8,000 nt of DNA from an uncultured Actinomycetes bacterium. GTDB lineage: Bacteria > Actinomycetota > Actinomycetes > Nanopelagicales > Nanopelagicaceae. Under the pieces are notes generated by a model, which was not told where the DNA came from, made no database searches, and saw only the letters and a list, made by a program, of their open reading frames with translations. Position 1 is the stretch's first letter; every line of letters starts with the position of its first letter. Shown here piece after piece: positions 1 to 6,497 of this stretch. Location of the stretch: positions 1 to 8,000 of the forward strand of contig CAIUHB010000048.1 in NCBI GenBank assembly GCA_903898855.1, in the 5' to 3' direction. A program made the translations under genes and the position numbers.

Positions 1-40
1 CCTATGACTAAGTGGTAAATCTACCGCGACTCTTGTGGAG

Positions 41-1723
41 TTAGGCCTTTACCCAGACTGTCGTAGCAGGTGGCAGTTCGCCGCCCGCGGAAATCTTGCC
101 ATGCGCCATATAGATCCCGGCATCAGCTAGTGGCTGAGAGCTATGGACTACTTCACCAATCTGACCAAAGTTATAGAACCCACCGCCAAAGTTGGTGATG
201 CAGTGCCAGCCGTTAGGGCGCGAGAAGTGCAAGACATCATCTTCGCCAGTCTCATGCCATGTCATCTCTTCACTAGTCTGCAACTCTTTGCGAAGCGCTA
301 GCGCTTTTCGGAATATGGAAAGTGGCGAGAGCTCATGCTTACTCTCTACCTCTACTGAGTAATCGGCAAACCAGGCAGGCTGCGGAAGGTGCGCTCCCCC
401 AGTACCAAATCCGAAGGATGTGCCCGATGAACTCCATGGCAATGGCACGCGACAGCCATCGCGTCCGACATCTGCTTTGAGGTTGCGCAGATACTGCGGA
501 TCTTGAATCTGATCTTCTGGGATACCAATGACTTCATGGAGACCTAGTTCTTCACCTTGGTAGATGTATGTACAACCCGGCAGCGCCATGATCAACATCG
601 AACCGGCGAGAGCTGCCCGAATGCCTCCGTTAATATCAAGTGGATGAGTGGTTCCACCTGAGTTCTTCCAGCGAATCCGATCAACGGTGGGAAGCAGGCC
701 GTACTTAGTTGCGGGGCGCATCTGGTCATGGTTATTGAGACACCAGGTAGTAGAAGACCCGCTGACACGTGAATGCTTAATAGATGTATCGATCACTTGC
801 TTGTAATCAGTAGCAGAGAAGTATGCCTCAAGCATGTCGAAGTTAAAGGCTTGGCCAAGTTCTTCCGGACTGGAGTAAAGCGCCAAACGTTCAGGGCGAA
901 CATATGCCTCGGCAACTGCAACGCGTGGTGGGTCGTATTCATTAAAGAGTTTGCGCCAGGTCTTAAAGACTTCGTGAACTTCATTGCGATCAAAAAGAAC
1001 ATCATCGCCTGTCAGCGGATTATTCATGCCTGGGTAAGTTGGTTGACTGCGAAGTGGCTCGGATAAATCTTTCTTCATACCTGCGGCTACATCGATGCGG
1101 AATCCATCCACACCGCGATCGGCCCAGAATCGCAACGTGGTGAGGAAATCTTCTTCTACCTCAGGGTTATCCCAGTTGAAATCCGGCTGTTCTGGAGCGA
1201 AGAGGTGGCAGTACCACTGGTTATGTTTTCCGCCTTGCGTGGATTCATGACTCCAAGCACTTGGTGCAAAGTGCGACGGCCAATCACTTGGAGGTAATTC
1301 ACCATTAGCGCCCTTGCCATCTCGAAAGATATAGCGATTGCGCGCAGCAGAGCCTGGCTCAGATGCGATCGCTTCTTTAAACCATTCATGTCGATTCGAT
1401 GAGTGATTAGGAACGATATCGACGAAGACTCGGATTCCTGCGTCGTGGAGTTTGGAGAGCATCTCATCAAAATCAGCCAGCGTTCCAAGCTTTGGATCGA
1501 CGTCGCGATAATCATCAACGTCATACCCACCATCTGCAAGTGCTGATGGATAGAAAGGCGATAGCCAGACTGCATCGATGCTGAGCGATGAGAGGTAATC
1601 AATCTGCGAGGTGATTCCCTTGATATCACCAATTCCATCTCCGTTGGAGTCCTTAAAGGAGCGGGGGTAGATCTGGTAAATGGCAGCTTGGCGCCACCAA
1701 TTCTTATCAAGTGAGAGTGCCAT
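41..1723 (-). CDS. GH13 alpha-glucosidase (oligo-1,6-glucosidase / maltase type)
   Basis: A 560-residue cytoplasmic glycoside hydrolase with no signal peptide, expected to release glucose from the non-reducing end of short alpha-glucosides. The (beta/alpha)8 barrel opens with WWRQAAIYQIYPRSF (residues 9-23). A calcium-loop-like DSNGDGIGD follows (25-33). Conserved region I is DIVPNH (102-107), the QPDFNW marker is at 179-184, and region II is GFRID with nucleophile D211. The acid/base is E272 in AEAY, and the transition-state stabiliser is D333 in NNHD. QGEELG is at 389-394 and a C-terminal beta domain ends the protein. Length is normal for the family. Val212, next to the nucleophile, has been linked to alpha-1,6 acceptance in Bacillus-type enzymes; applying that here is inference, since actinobacterial alpha-1,4 enzymes can also carry it. 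The ATG at 1723 has no Shine-Dalgarno but lies 6 bp after a TACAAT box. It could also be annotated as sucrose- or trehalose-active GH13; family assignment is secure, exact substrate is not. Confidence 0.93.
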   Translation of the reverse strand: MALSLDKNWWRQAAIYQIYPRSFKDSNGDGIGDIKGITSQIDYLSSLSIDAVWLSPFYPSALADGGYDVDDYRDVDPKLGTLADFDEMLSKLHDAGIRVFVDIVPNHSSNRHEWFKEAIASEPGSAARNRYIFRDGKGANGELPPSDWPSHFAPSAWSHESTQGGKHNQWYCHLFAPEQPDFNWDNPEVEEDFLTTLRFWADRGVDGFRIDVAAGMKKDLSEPLRSQPTYPGMNNPLTGDDVLFDRNEVHEVFKTWRKLFNEYDPPRVAVAEAYVRPERLALYSSPEELGQAFNFDMLEAYFSATDYKQVIDTSIKHSRVSGSSTTWCLNNHDQMRPATKYGLLPTVDRIRWKNSGGTTHPLDINGGIRAALAGSMLIMALPGCTYIYQGEELGLHEVIGIPEDQIQDPQYLRNLKADVGRDGCRVPLPWSSSGTSFGFGTGGAHLPQPAWFADYSVEVESKHELSPLSIFRKALALRKELQTSEEMTWHETGEDDVLHFSRPNGWHCITNFGGGFYNFGQIGEVVHSSQPLADAGIYMAHGKISAGGELPPATTVWVKA

Positions 1724-1729
1724 GACCCG

Positions 1730-1735
1730 ATTGTA
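1730..1735 (-). promoter_or_regulatory. -10 box (TACAAT) for a leaderless GH13 transcript
   Basis: Read on the minus strand, TACAAT is followed by 6 bp (cgggtc) and then the ATG of the alpha-glucosidase. Transcription normally starts about 7 bases downstream of the -10 box, which would place it on the A of the ATG, giving a leaderless mRNA. The lack of any purine-rich Shine-Dalgarno in the 36-bp gap supports this, as does actinobacterial use of leaderless genes. No good -35 hexamer is visible. Confidence 0.55.
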
Positions 1736-1759
1736 GCGACGGCATCACTTAAGAAAAGT

Positions 1760-2539
1760 TTAAATATCCCACCAGATTGTTGCTAATTTTCTGATTGCAA
1801 CCTTTGGTTGATCTCTGAGAAACTCGAGGACTTCACCTTCACGAGATGCAGGTAGGCAGAGTCGAATTCTCGAAAAATGGGCTTGCGACGCAAGATCGGC
1901 TTCAGACCTCATACTGCCCTCCCAAAGCTCTAGGTGCGCCTCGATTCCCAACTCTTCTAAGATGCACATTACATCTGATGGGGTTGGATCGCTCGGACGA
2001 TCCAAGTTCCAAAAGCGCTTCCAGAGCGGTGCGGCAGTGGTCAATGGATGCATTTGTGGCATTTCGATGACTACCCGTTTGCGAGCATGACGATTCATTG
2101 CCAAAATGAAATCTTCGATTTCTGGAACGTTATATACGACATGGTGCGCAGCAACTACATCCGCAACTGGAACCTGTGCTTCTAGCGCTGGCCAAAATCC
2201 TTCGAAGATTTCTGATCTAACATTTCTCTGTCTCGCATTCTCGGAAAACATCTCCAGCATCTCGACCTGATGATCCACGCCAATTACCTGGCTTGCCGGA
2301 GGTGTCACAGCGAATGCAGCGATTCCTCCGCCACAACCGATATCTAGGATTGAACCACCTTGAGGAATTGATTCTCGAGCCCTTTGATGCGAAATGGAAT
2401 CTTCAATTTCGGAGGGAATTTGAAACATTACAGGTGGGTGGATCCAAGGACTTTCAGGAGCCTGTCGCAGAATGTCGCTTGGAATCGACCAGGCGGCAAG
2501 GGACTTGCGCCACTTGTCACCTGCAATTGTCTCCATCAT
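1760..2539 (-). CDS. Class I SAM-dependent methyltransferase of unknown substrate
   Basis: A 259-residue soluble protein with a Rossmann-type methyltransferase core. Motif I is LDIGCGGG (residues 65-72). The acidic end of strand beta-2 is GVDH (87-90, D89 expected to bind the SAM ribose). A motif IV-like strand runs DVVAAHHVVYNV (127-138). The C-terminal part is rich in Trp and Pro (PLWKRFWNLDRP, 171-182) and probably shapes the substrate pocket; I do not recognise the substrate. The start is the first of two consecutive ATG codons and overlaps the stop of the upstream Cys-rich gene as ATGA, so translation is probably coupled. It is the last gene of the sulfide operon, which raises the possibility of a thiol or sulfide S-methyltransferase, but no residue proves that. 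Methyltransferase: confident. Role in sulfur handling: a guess from position. Confidence 0.88.
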   Translation of the reverse strand: MMETIAGDKWRKSLAAWSIPSDILRQAPESPWIHPPVMFQIPSEIEDSISHQRARESIPQGGSILDIGCGGGIAAFAVTPPASQVIGVDHQVEMLEMFSENARQRNVRSEIFEGFWPALEAQVPVADVVAAHHVVYNVPEIEDFILAMNRHARKRVVIEMPQMHPLTTAAPLWKRFWNLDRPSDPTPSDVMCILEELGIEAHLELWEGSMRSEADLASQAHFSRIRLCLPASREGEVLEFLRDQPKVAIRKLATIWWDI

Positions 2540-2682
2540 TTACCGGGTAGCCATGAAGAGAGATCGCTATCGCAGTTGCAACGTTGATCTGCAGAAAATG
2601 GAGCAAGCGCCTCTTCAATATGCTGCCCGCATCCAGACCAAGTTGCCTTTCCACATTTATCGCACCGTACTGCGCTACACAT
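2536..2682 (-). CDS. Cys-rich zinc-ribbon-like microprotein, copy 2 (48 aa)
   Basis: A 48-residue ORF that starts MCSAVRCDKCGKATWSGCGQ and ends WLPGK. It is the second of two adjacent paralogues: 16 of its first 21 residues match the protein encoded just upstream. Cysteines 2, 7, 10, 18, 35 and 37, with H21, look like a small zinc- or thiol-based site. I recall a small family with the pattern CxKCGKxxWxGCGxH...CxC in many actinobacteria and other organisms, usually called hypothetical; no function is known to me. The ATG lies 2 bp after the stop of copy 1, and the TGA overlaps the methyltransferase ATG. Translation is therefore likely coupled on both sides. Conservation against its neighbour makes a chance ORF very unlikely. 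The tail after residue 22 differs strongly from copy 1 and lacks its basic end. Confidence 0.82.
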   Translation of the reverse strand: MCSAVRCDKCGKATWSGCGQHIEEALAPFSADQRCNCDSDLSSWLPGK

Positions 2683-2684
2683 TC

Positions 2685-2855
2685 TCAGGACTTCTTTCCG
2701 AATAACCGTGAAAGCAAACCAGGCTCTTTAGGGTCGTTTTGATGTCCCTGGCACTGCTGAGATTTTGGGATGCCCTTCATGACCTGGGCAACATGCTGGC
2801 CACACCCAGACCAAGATGCTTTTCCGCACTTACGACAAGTTGTTCTGCTACACAT
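2685..2855 (-). CDS. Cys-rich zinc-ribbon-like microprotein, copy 1 (56 aa)
   Basis: A 56-residue ORF starting MCSRTTCRKCGKASWSGCGQ and ending LLSRLFGKKS. Cysteines 2, 7, 10, 18 and 35 plus H21 and H38 give a CxxC-x7-C-x2-H arrangement suited to a small metal- or persulfide-binding knuckle. The C-terminus (residues 47-55) is a short hydrophobic/basic stretch. A good ribosome-binding site (AAGGAAGAG) ends a few bases before the ATG. The 53-bp AT-rich gap that separates it from the CoA-disulfide reductase gene is the largest inside the operon, so an internal promoter is possible although I see no clear one. The pattern matches a small widespread family that I recall as uncharacterised. Placement in a sulfide operon makes a sulfane-sulfur carrier or zinc-thiolate buffer role attractive, but that is inference. 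Confidence 0.87.
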   Translation of the reverse strand: MCSRTTCRKCGKASWSGCGQHVAQVMKGIPKSQQCQGHQNDPKEPGLLSRLFGKKS

Positions 2856-2908
2856 TATCTCTTCCTTTTCTCTGTATCTCTGATTTGTATTTCTATCTTT
2901 TTAAACAT

Positions 2909-4537
2909 TCACTTTTTAGCTGGTGAGTTGCTCCAAGTTAGGTAACCGCCATCGAGATTGGCGGCATCGTATCCGAGCTCGATGAGCAATCTTGTTGCCG
3001 CATGTCCTCGTTGGCCAACCTGACAAGTCACAAGAATTTTGCCCGATGGAATCTCATACGTACGCTCTCGAATTTCATCAATAGGAATATTTATCGCTCC
3101 AGGAATAGATCCTTGGGAAAATTCAGCTTGCGTGCGAACATCAAGTATTGAATATCCTTGTGCGAGCTTCTCAGCAACTTCGCTCCACTGAATAGTCGGA
3201 GTTAGTCCGGAAAGAACGTTCTCAGATATGTAACCGAGCATATTTACGGCATCCTTGGCAGATCCAAATGGAGGCGCATAAGCTAATTCAAGGTCTGCTA
3301 ATTCAGGGGCCGTAATTCCACCACGCATCGCAGTCGCGATAACATCGATTCGCTTATCTACTCCATCTCTTCCGACTCCCTGGACTCCTAGAATGCGGTT
3401 AGTCTGCGGATCAACAAGTAGCTTCAGCGCCATCGCCTTCGCACCGGGGTAATAACCAGCGTGAGAGGCGGGGTGGCTATGAATGGCGAGGAAAGGCATT
3501 TCATTTTGGGTGAGCTTCTTCTCATTCCAACCTGAAGTGGCAACAGTTAAGTCGAATACTTTAACAATTGCAGTACCTTGTGCCTCGACCGGACGAGTAG
3601 CTTTCCCCGAAATGTGGTCAGCGATGACTCGACCGTGACGATTGGCAATATTGGCTAATGGCACCAACGATGCGTTGTGATCTAGGGCATCGACTTTTTC
3701 AACAGCATCACCGACCGCATAGATGCTTGGGTCGCTCGTACGATAGTACTGATCAACCTTAACGCCGCCGCGAGTTCCAATCTCCAATCCAGCATCTTTA
3801 GCCAAGGCAATTTCAGGTCTAACACCAATGGCCATAACAACCAGATCTGCCTTGATTTCTACTCCGTTAGAGAGGGTAACTGCGTCATCTTGAATTGAAG
3901 CAAGGGCAGAGCCCAAGTGGAGCTCAACGCCATGTTTCGTCATCTCTTGATGGACAAGTGATGCCATCTCTGGATCCAGTGGCATCAAAACTTGATCTTG
4001 AGCTTCAACCAGTGAGGTGGATATCCCGCGATGCACTAAATTTTCAGCCATCTCCACTCCGATAAAGCCTCCACCGACTACGACTGCACTGGCAGGCCTC
4101 AACGTCGCCCTCTGAAATAGTTCCTTCACATCTTCCACATTGCGCAGCGATAGGGATCGATCAATGCCAGGGATATTTGGACGAATTGGAGCAGCACCTG
4201 GACTAAGGACCACGTAGTCGTATGAAAGTGAATAATCTCGATCATTCACGATATCGCGTACGACCACTTCCTTATTCTCACGGTCAATTTTCAGCACTTC
4301 ACTATGCACTCTGACATCAAGTCGGAATCGCTTGAATAGGCTCTCTGGAGTTTGAAGAAGAAGAGATTCCTCCTTTTCAATTACCCCACCTATAAAATAG
4401 GGAAGTCCGCAATTGGCATATGAGACATATCCGCTCTTCTCTAAAACAATAATTTCGGCCGATTCATCAAGTCGACGCATTCGAGCTGCGAAAGACATTC
4501 CACCCGCAACTCCACCGATCACTACAATTTTCTTCAC
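2909..4537 (-). CDS. CoA-disulfide reductase / CoA-persulfide reductase fused to a rhodanese domain
   Basis: A 542-residue FAD enzyme of the CoADR-RHD type, which reduces CoA disulfide or CoA persulfide with NAD(P)H. The N-terminal FAD fold begins with IGGVAGGMS (7-15). The redox-active cysteine is C43 in SYANCGLPY, the canonical CoADR position. The NAD(P) fold is VVVGGGFIGVE (152-162) and the second FAD motif is YAVGDAVE (273-280). The dimerisation domain keeps conserved tyrosines in GYYPGAKA (361-368) and Y420 in LAYAPPFGSAKD. From about 450 to 540 lies a rhodanese domain, with ILDVR at 464-468, GSIPGAINIP at 476-485 and an active-site loop CQVGQRG whose C505 would carry the sulfane sulfur. 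Both catalytic cysteines are intact. It starts with GTG (4535-4537), 1 bp after the stop of the cstR-like gene. Sister families include NADH oxidase and NADH peroxidase; C43 plus the rhodanese fusion favour CoADR. Confidence 0.93.
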   Translation of the reverse strand: MKKIVVIGGVAGGMSFAARMRRLDESAEIIVLEKSGYVSYANCGLPYFIGGVIEKEESLLLQTPESLFKRFRLDVRVHSEVLKIDRENKEVVVRDIVNDRDYSLSYDYVVLSPGAAPIRPNIPGIDRSLSLRNVEDVKELFQRATLRPASAVVVGGGFIGVEMAENLVHRGISTSLVEAQDQVLMPLDPEMASLVHQEMTKHGVELHLGSALASIQDDAVTLSNGVEIKADLVVMAIGVRPEIALAKDAGLEIGTRGGVKVDQYYRTSDPSIYAVGDAVEKVDALDHNASLVPLANIANRHGRVIADHISGKATRPVEAQGTAIVKVFDLTVATSGWNEKKLTQNEMPFLAIHSHPASHAGYYPGAKAMALKLLVDPQTNRILGVQGVGRDGVDKRIDVIATAMRGGITAPELADLELAYAPPFGSAKDAVNMLGYISENVLSGLTPTIQWSEVAEKLAQGYSILDVRTQAEFSQGSIPGAINIPIDEIRERTYEIPSGKILVTCQVGQRGHAATRLLIELGYDAANLDGGYLTWSNSPAKK

Positions 4538-4538
4538 G

Positions 4539-4829
4539 TTACGCCAAACTAAGAAAGAGTTTTTGGAGCTTTTCAGAAACCTCTTTTTGATTGCTCTTGC
4601 CTTCGATAATGCACTCTTCGAGGCTCGCTGAGATCAAAGTAAATGCAGCAGTATTCACCGCTTTAGCTACTGCTGACATCTGGTGCACGATTTCATCGCA
4701 ATTTCGACCCTCTTCTAACATTCGTGACACCGCTCCAAGCTGACCTTGGGCCCTGTTGATACGAGCCACAAGTGCAGCGGTCACCTCATTGCTTTGAAGG
4801 ATATGTGTTGGTTCTAACTTTTTTGCCAT
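4539..4829 (-). CDS. cstR: CsoR/DUF156-family repressor, CstR-like persulfide sensor
   Basis: A 96-residue all-helical DNA-binding repressor of the CsoR/RcnR/FrmR/CstR family. It aligns without gaps to the mycobacterial CsoR core (C-x5-Q-x-SAV...LE-x-C). CsoR binds copper through C36, H61 and C65. Here C36 is matched by C44 and C65 by C73, but the His position is S69, and the CsoR second-shell Tyr35 and Glu81 are N43 and Q89. Two cysteines 29 residues apart without the His is the pattern of CstR, which senses persulfides through Cys31 and Cys60. With sqr upstream and CoADR-rhodanese downstream, a persulfide-responsive repressor is the best reading. The start is the ATG at 4829, with a rather distant GGAG 11 bp upstream; the longer upstream frame shadows other genes. 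It probably acts at the inverted repeats before sqr. Sensor type is inferred, not measured. Confidence 0.9.
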   Translation of the reverse strand: MAKKLEPTHILQSNEVTAALVARINRAQGQLGAVSRMLEEGRNCDEIVHQMSAVAKAVNTAAFTLISASLEECIIEGKSNQKEVSEKLQKLFLSLA

Positions 4830-4831
4830 GA

Positions 4832-4993
4832 TTATTTTTTCTCCATAGGGTGATGACCTTTGCGGATCATTTTGACCATCTTTAGATTTATCGCGCAAAA
4901 GCGGAATACCTGTAGAAAGATGCTGTTGCGCTGCTTTAGGGTCTTGGCTGTAGGTAGAGGTGCTCGCATAATGCTTTCGTTTGGATTTTCCAT
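4832..4993 (-). CDS. Small basic/hydrophobic protein (53 aa) between sqr and the repressor
   Basis: A 53-residue ORF that starts MENPNESIMRAPLPTAKTLK and ends HHPMEKK. After a polar N-terminus, residues 18-46 form a likely amphipathic helix (core IFLQVFRFCAINLKMVKMIR, 25-44) followed by GHH and a charged tail, suggesting a peripheral membrane or protein-docking peptide. There is a single cysteine, C33. A strong AAGGGGAAG ribosome-binding site bridges the sqr stop and this ATG (9-bp gap), and its stop lies 2 bp before the repressor ATG, so it is embedded in the operon. I do not know a named family; my impression that similar short proteins follow sqr in other actinobacteria is from memory only. 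A partner or membrane anchor for Sqr is a reasonable guess, nothing more. Confidence 0.75.
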   Translation of the reverse strand: MENPNESIMRAPLPTAKTLKQRNSIFLQVFRFCAINLKMVKMIRKGHHPMEKK

Positions 4994-5002
4994 TTCTTCC
5001 CC

Positions 5003-6460
5003 TTATTCCGGAATCAAGAACCAGCCGAAGCGGGCCTTGGCCTTGTAGATGAACATGTAATGAAGGAGCAATTTGATCCAATGGCCGGCAAGTCCAATTT
5101 CGCCATACGTGTCATCCAGGCTACGACCGGTGTTGGGATATTGAACATAATCTGGAACAACGGGGTACATAGTCATGGATGCAGCAGAACCGCGCTTCAT
5201 GCCAGAGCCTGCAGATGCCACGCATGCAGCGCCCATGTCAGACATTGAGGCGGAGGCAACTTCTGCTTTCGAACCAGATTTTATGAGTTCGCGAATGCTG
5301 ATGATTGCAGTCTTGCCCATGATTCCAGAAGGCATGCCAGTCCGTGGGGGCGATGGCGCAATAAGTGTCCCATTGGGAGATTTACGAGGCTTCGAAATCT
5401 GATGCGGCGGCGCAAATGCAATACCTACCGCAAATACATTCGGGTAAATTGGATTTCGATAGGTCTTTGGCCAATCTGAGGCCAACCACTCTTCATATGG
5501 CTTACCCGAGTAATCGGCATCTACTTTCATAAAGCCCGACGGTGCAAAAATTTGGTCTGAAATATCTTTGCCCGATTTATCAAAGGCCTTGAGGTCCACT
5601 CCTCTAAATGGTGGGAGTAGCATGGCAAAATCGAACTTGAGTACATCTTTCGTGCCATCCACCAGCTCATAATGGACTTCGCCTGGCTCAACTTTTTCCA
5701 CGTGAGCCCCCAGAATTGCATGGATATTTCGTTCCCGAAATAGAGATTCAGTCCACATCTTTGATGAGGTCTGGAAACCTTGCTGAGAGAAGACCATTCC
5801 GCCCACACCAAAGTCACCTAGCTCATATTCATTTGTAATGTAGGTAATGTCAGCGAGGTCGCGTACGCCAGCCGCTCGCACTTCATGTTCCACATTGAAG
5901 GCATATTCAAAAGCAGCGCCTTCGCAAGTACAGGTGCCATGACCAACGCCTACAGCAATTGCTTGCCGCTTACCCGTTTTCATCACTGCTATAACATCTT
6001 GTAGGGATTTAGCTGCTTCTATGGCATGCCCATAGGTGCATACCGAGACGGTATGGCCGTCAGGTCCCAAGCCTGGTGTCGCAGCAAAATTCAACTTCGG
6101 TCCGGTGGCGTTTACTAAATAGTCATACTCAAGCTTTGCAATCTCGCCATTGCGAGCTGAATCGGTGTATTTAACCGTGACAAATGCGGATGGAGTGGTC
6201 GAATCACCTTCTGGATGAATTTCCTGAGCGAGTGCCTGATGAAAGGTGATGCCCTTCCGTTTGTAAACCGGCGCCAACGGGAATGTCACTTGATCGGCGC
6301 TCATTTTTCCAACGCCCACCCAGATATTCGATGGGATCCAGTTGTACTTGGAGTTGGGTGAAATCACGATAATTTCATTTCCCTTGCCCAACATGCGCTT
6401 AGCGTGAAGTGCCGCAGTATGACCTGCTACGCCTGCGCCAAGAATTACCACTCGTGCCAT
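5003..6460 (-). CDS. sqr: Sulfide:quinone oxidoreductase (flavoprotein)
   Basis: A 485-residue FAD protein of the two-dinucleotide-binding flavoprotein family. It is expected to oxidise sulfide to sulfane sulfur (polysulfide or low-molecular-weight persulfide) and pass electrons to the membrane quinone pool. The N-terminal FAD motif is ILGAGVAG (6-13). Candidate redox cysteines are C141 (VCTYG), C177 and C179 (GTCTCEGAAFEYAF) and C413 (GAACVASAG). By motif, C179 and C413 match the C160 and C356 positions of Acidithiobacillus Sqr; C141 is the likely partner of C128. A PRTGMPS segment (372-378) matches the usual PKTGY region. The C-terminus (about 461-478, HWIKLLLHYMFIYKAKAR) is amphipathic and suits monotopic membrane binding. 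The start is the ATG at 6460, since GGAGG lies 6 bp upstream; an in-frame TTG at 6466 would directly abut that site. Flavocytochrome c sulfide dehydrogenase is less likely because no signal peptide is present. Confidence 0.87.
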   Translation of the reverse strand: MARVVILGAGVAGHTAALHAKRMLGKGNEIIVISPNSKYNWIPSNIWVGVGKMSADQVTFPLAPVYKRKGITFHQALAQEIHPEGDSTTPSAFVTVKYTDSARNGEIAKLEYDYLVNATGPKLNFAATPGLGPDGHTVSVCTYGHAIEAAKSLQDVIAVMKTGKRQAIAVGVGHGTCTCEGAAFEYAFNVEHEVRAAGVRDLADITYITNEYELGDFGVGGMVFSQQGFQTSSKMWTESLFRERNIHAILGAHVEKVEPGEVHYELVDGTKDVLKFDFAMLLPPFRGVDLKAFDKSGKDISDQIFAPSGFMKVDADYSGKPYEEWLASDWPKTYRNPIYPNVFAVGIAFAPPHQISKPRKSPNGTLIAPSPPRTGMPSGIMGKTAIISIRELIKSGSKAEVASASMSDMGAACVASAGSGMKRGSAASMTMYPVVPDYVQYPNTGRSLDDTYGEIGLAGHWIKLLLHYMFIYKAKARFGWFLIPE

Positions 6461-6466
6461 TTTCAA

Positions 6467-6471
6467 CCTCC
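6467..6471 (-). promoter_or_regulatory. Ribosome-binding site GGAGG of sqr (decides the start)
   Basis: On the minus strand GGAGG is followed by TTGAAA and then ATG at 6460. The 6-bp spacer is ideal for the ATG. The TTG codon that would extend the frame by two residues directly abuts the motif and cannot be the start. Confidence 0.85.
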
Positions 6472-6479
6472 GTTGGTCG

Positions 6480-6497
6480 TATACCCCTGAGGGTATA
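6480..6497. promoter_or_regulatory. CstR/CsoR-type operator, sqr-proximal site
   Basis: A perfect inverted repeat TATACCC-CTGA-GGGTATA. G/C-tract palindromes flanked by TA-rich ends are the recognised form of operators bound by CsoR-family repressors, including CstR. The site ends 20 bp before the sqr ATG and lies just upstream of its ribosome-binding site. A repressor bound here would overlap the promoter; a TATACG or TATACC within the repeats could serve as the -10 box. The cognate repressor is encoded two genes downstream. Confidence 0.82.

Noticed and set aside
1..40. Possible RNA gene or end of another CDS at the left edge
   Set aside because: Forty bases with only a 4-bp palindrome; no tRNA arms or coding signal can be supported.
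28..43. Short hairpin (GACTC-loop-GAGTT) at the end of the alpha-glucosidase gene as a terminator
   Set aside because: The stem is only 4-5 bp, one pair is G-T, and there is no T-tract on the transcribed strand.
1156..1710. A 184-codon minus-strand frame inside the alpha-glucosidase gene, and similar long shadow frames elsewhere
   Set aside because: They overlap strongly supported genes in other frames, have no recognisable domains and show biased, shadow-like composition.
2293..2945. Several plus-strand frames of 67-85 codons across the Cys-rich pair and the methyltransferase start
   Set aside because: The minus strand here encodes two mutually conserved microproteins and the methyltransferase; the plus-strand frames have no motif or ribosome-binding site.
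4539..4829. Copper-sensing CsoR, nickel/cobalt RcnR or formaldehyde-sensing FrmR identity for the repressor
   Set aside because: The copper His is Ser69, the RcnR N-terminal His ligands are absent, and FrmR usually lacks the second Cys; neighbours are sulfur genes with no copper pump.
4830..5081. A 180-codon frame that would extend the CsoR-like gene upstream to 5081
   Set aside because: The extension runs out of frame through the 53-aa gene and the end of sqr, is not typical of the family, and the ATG at 4829 gives the normal length and N-terminus.
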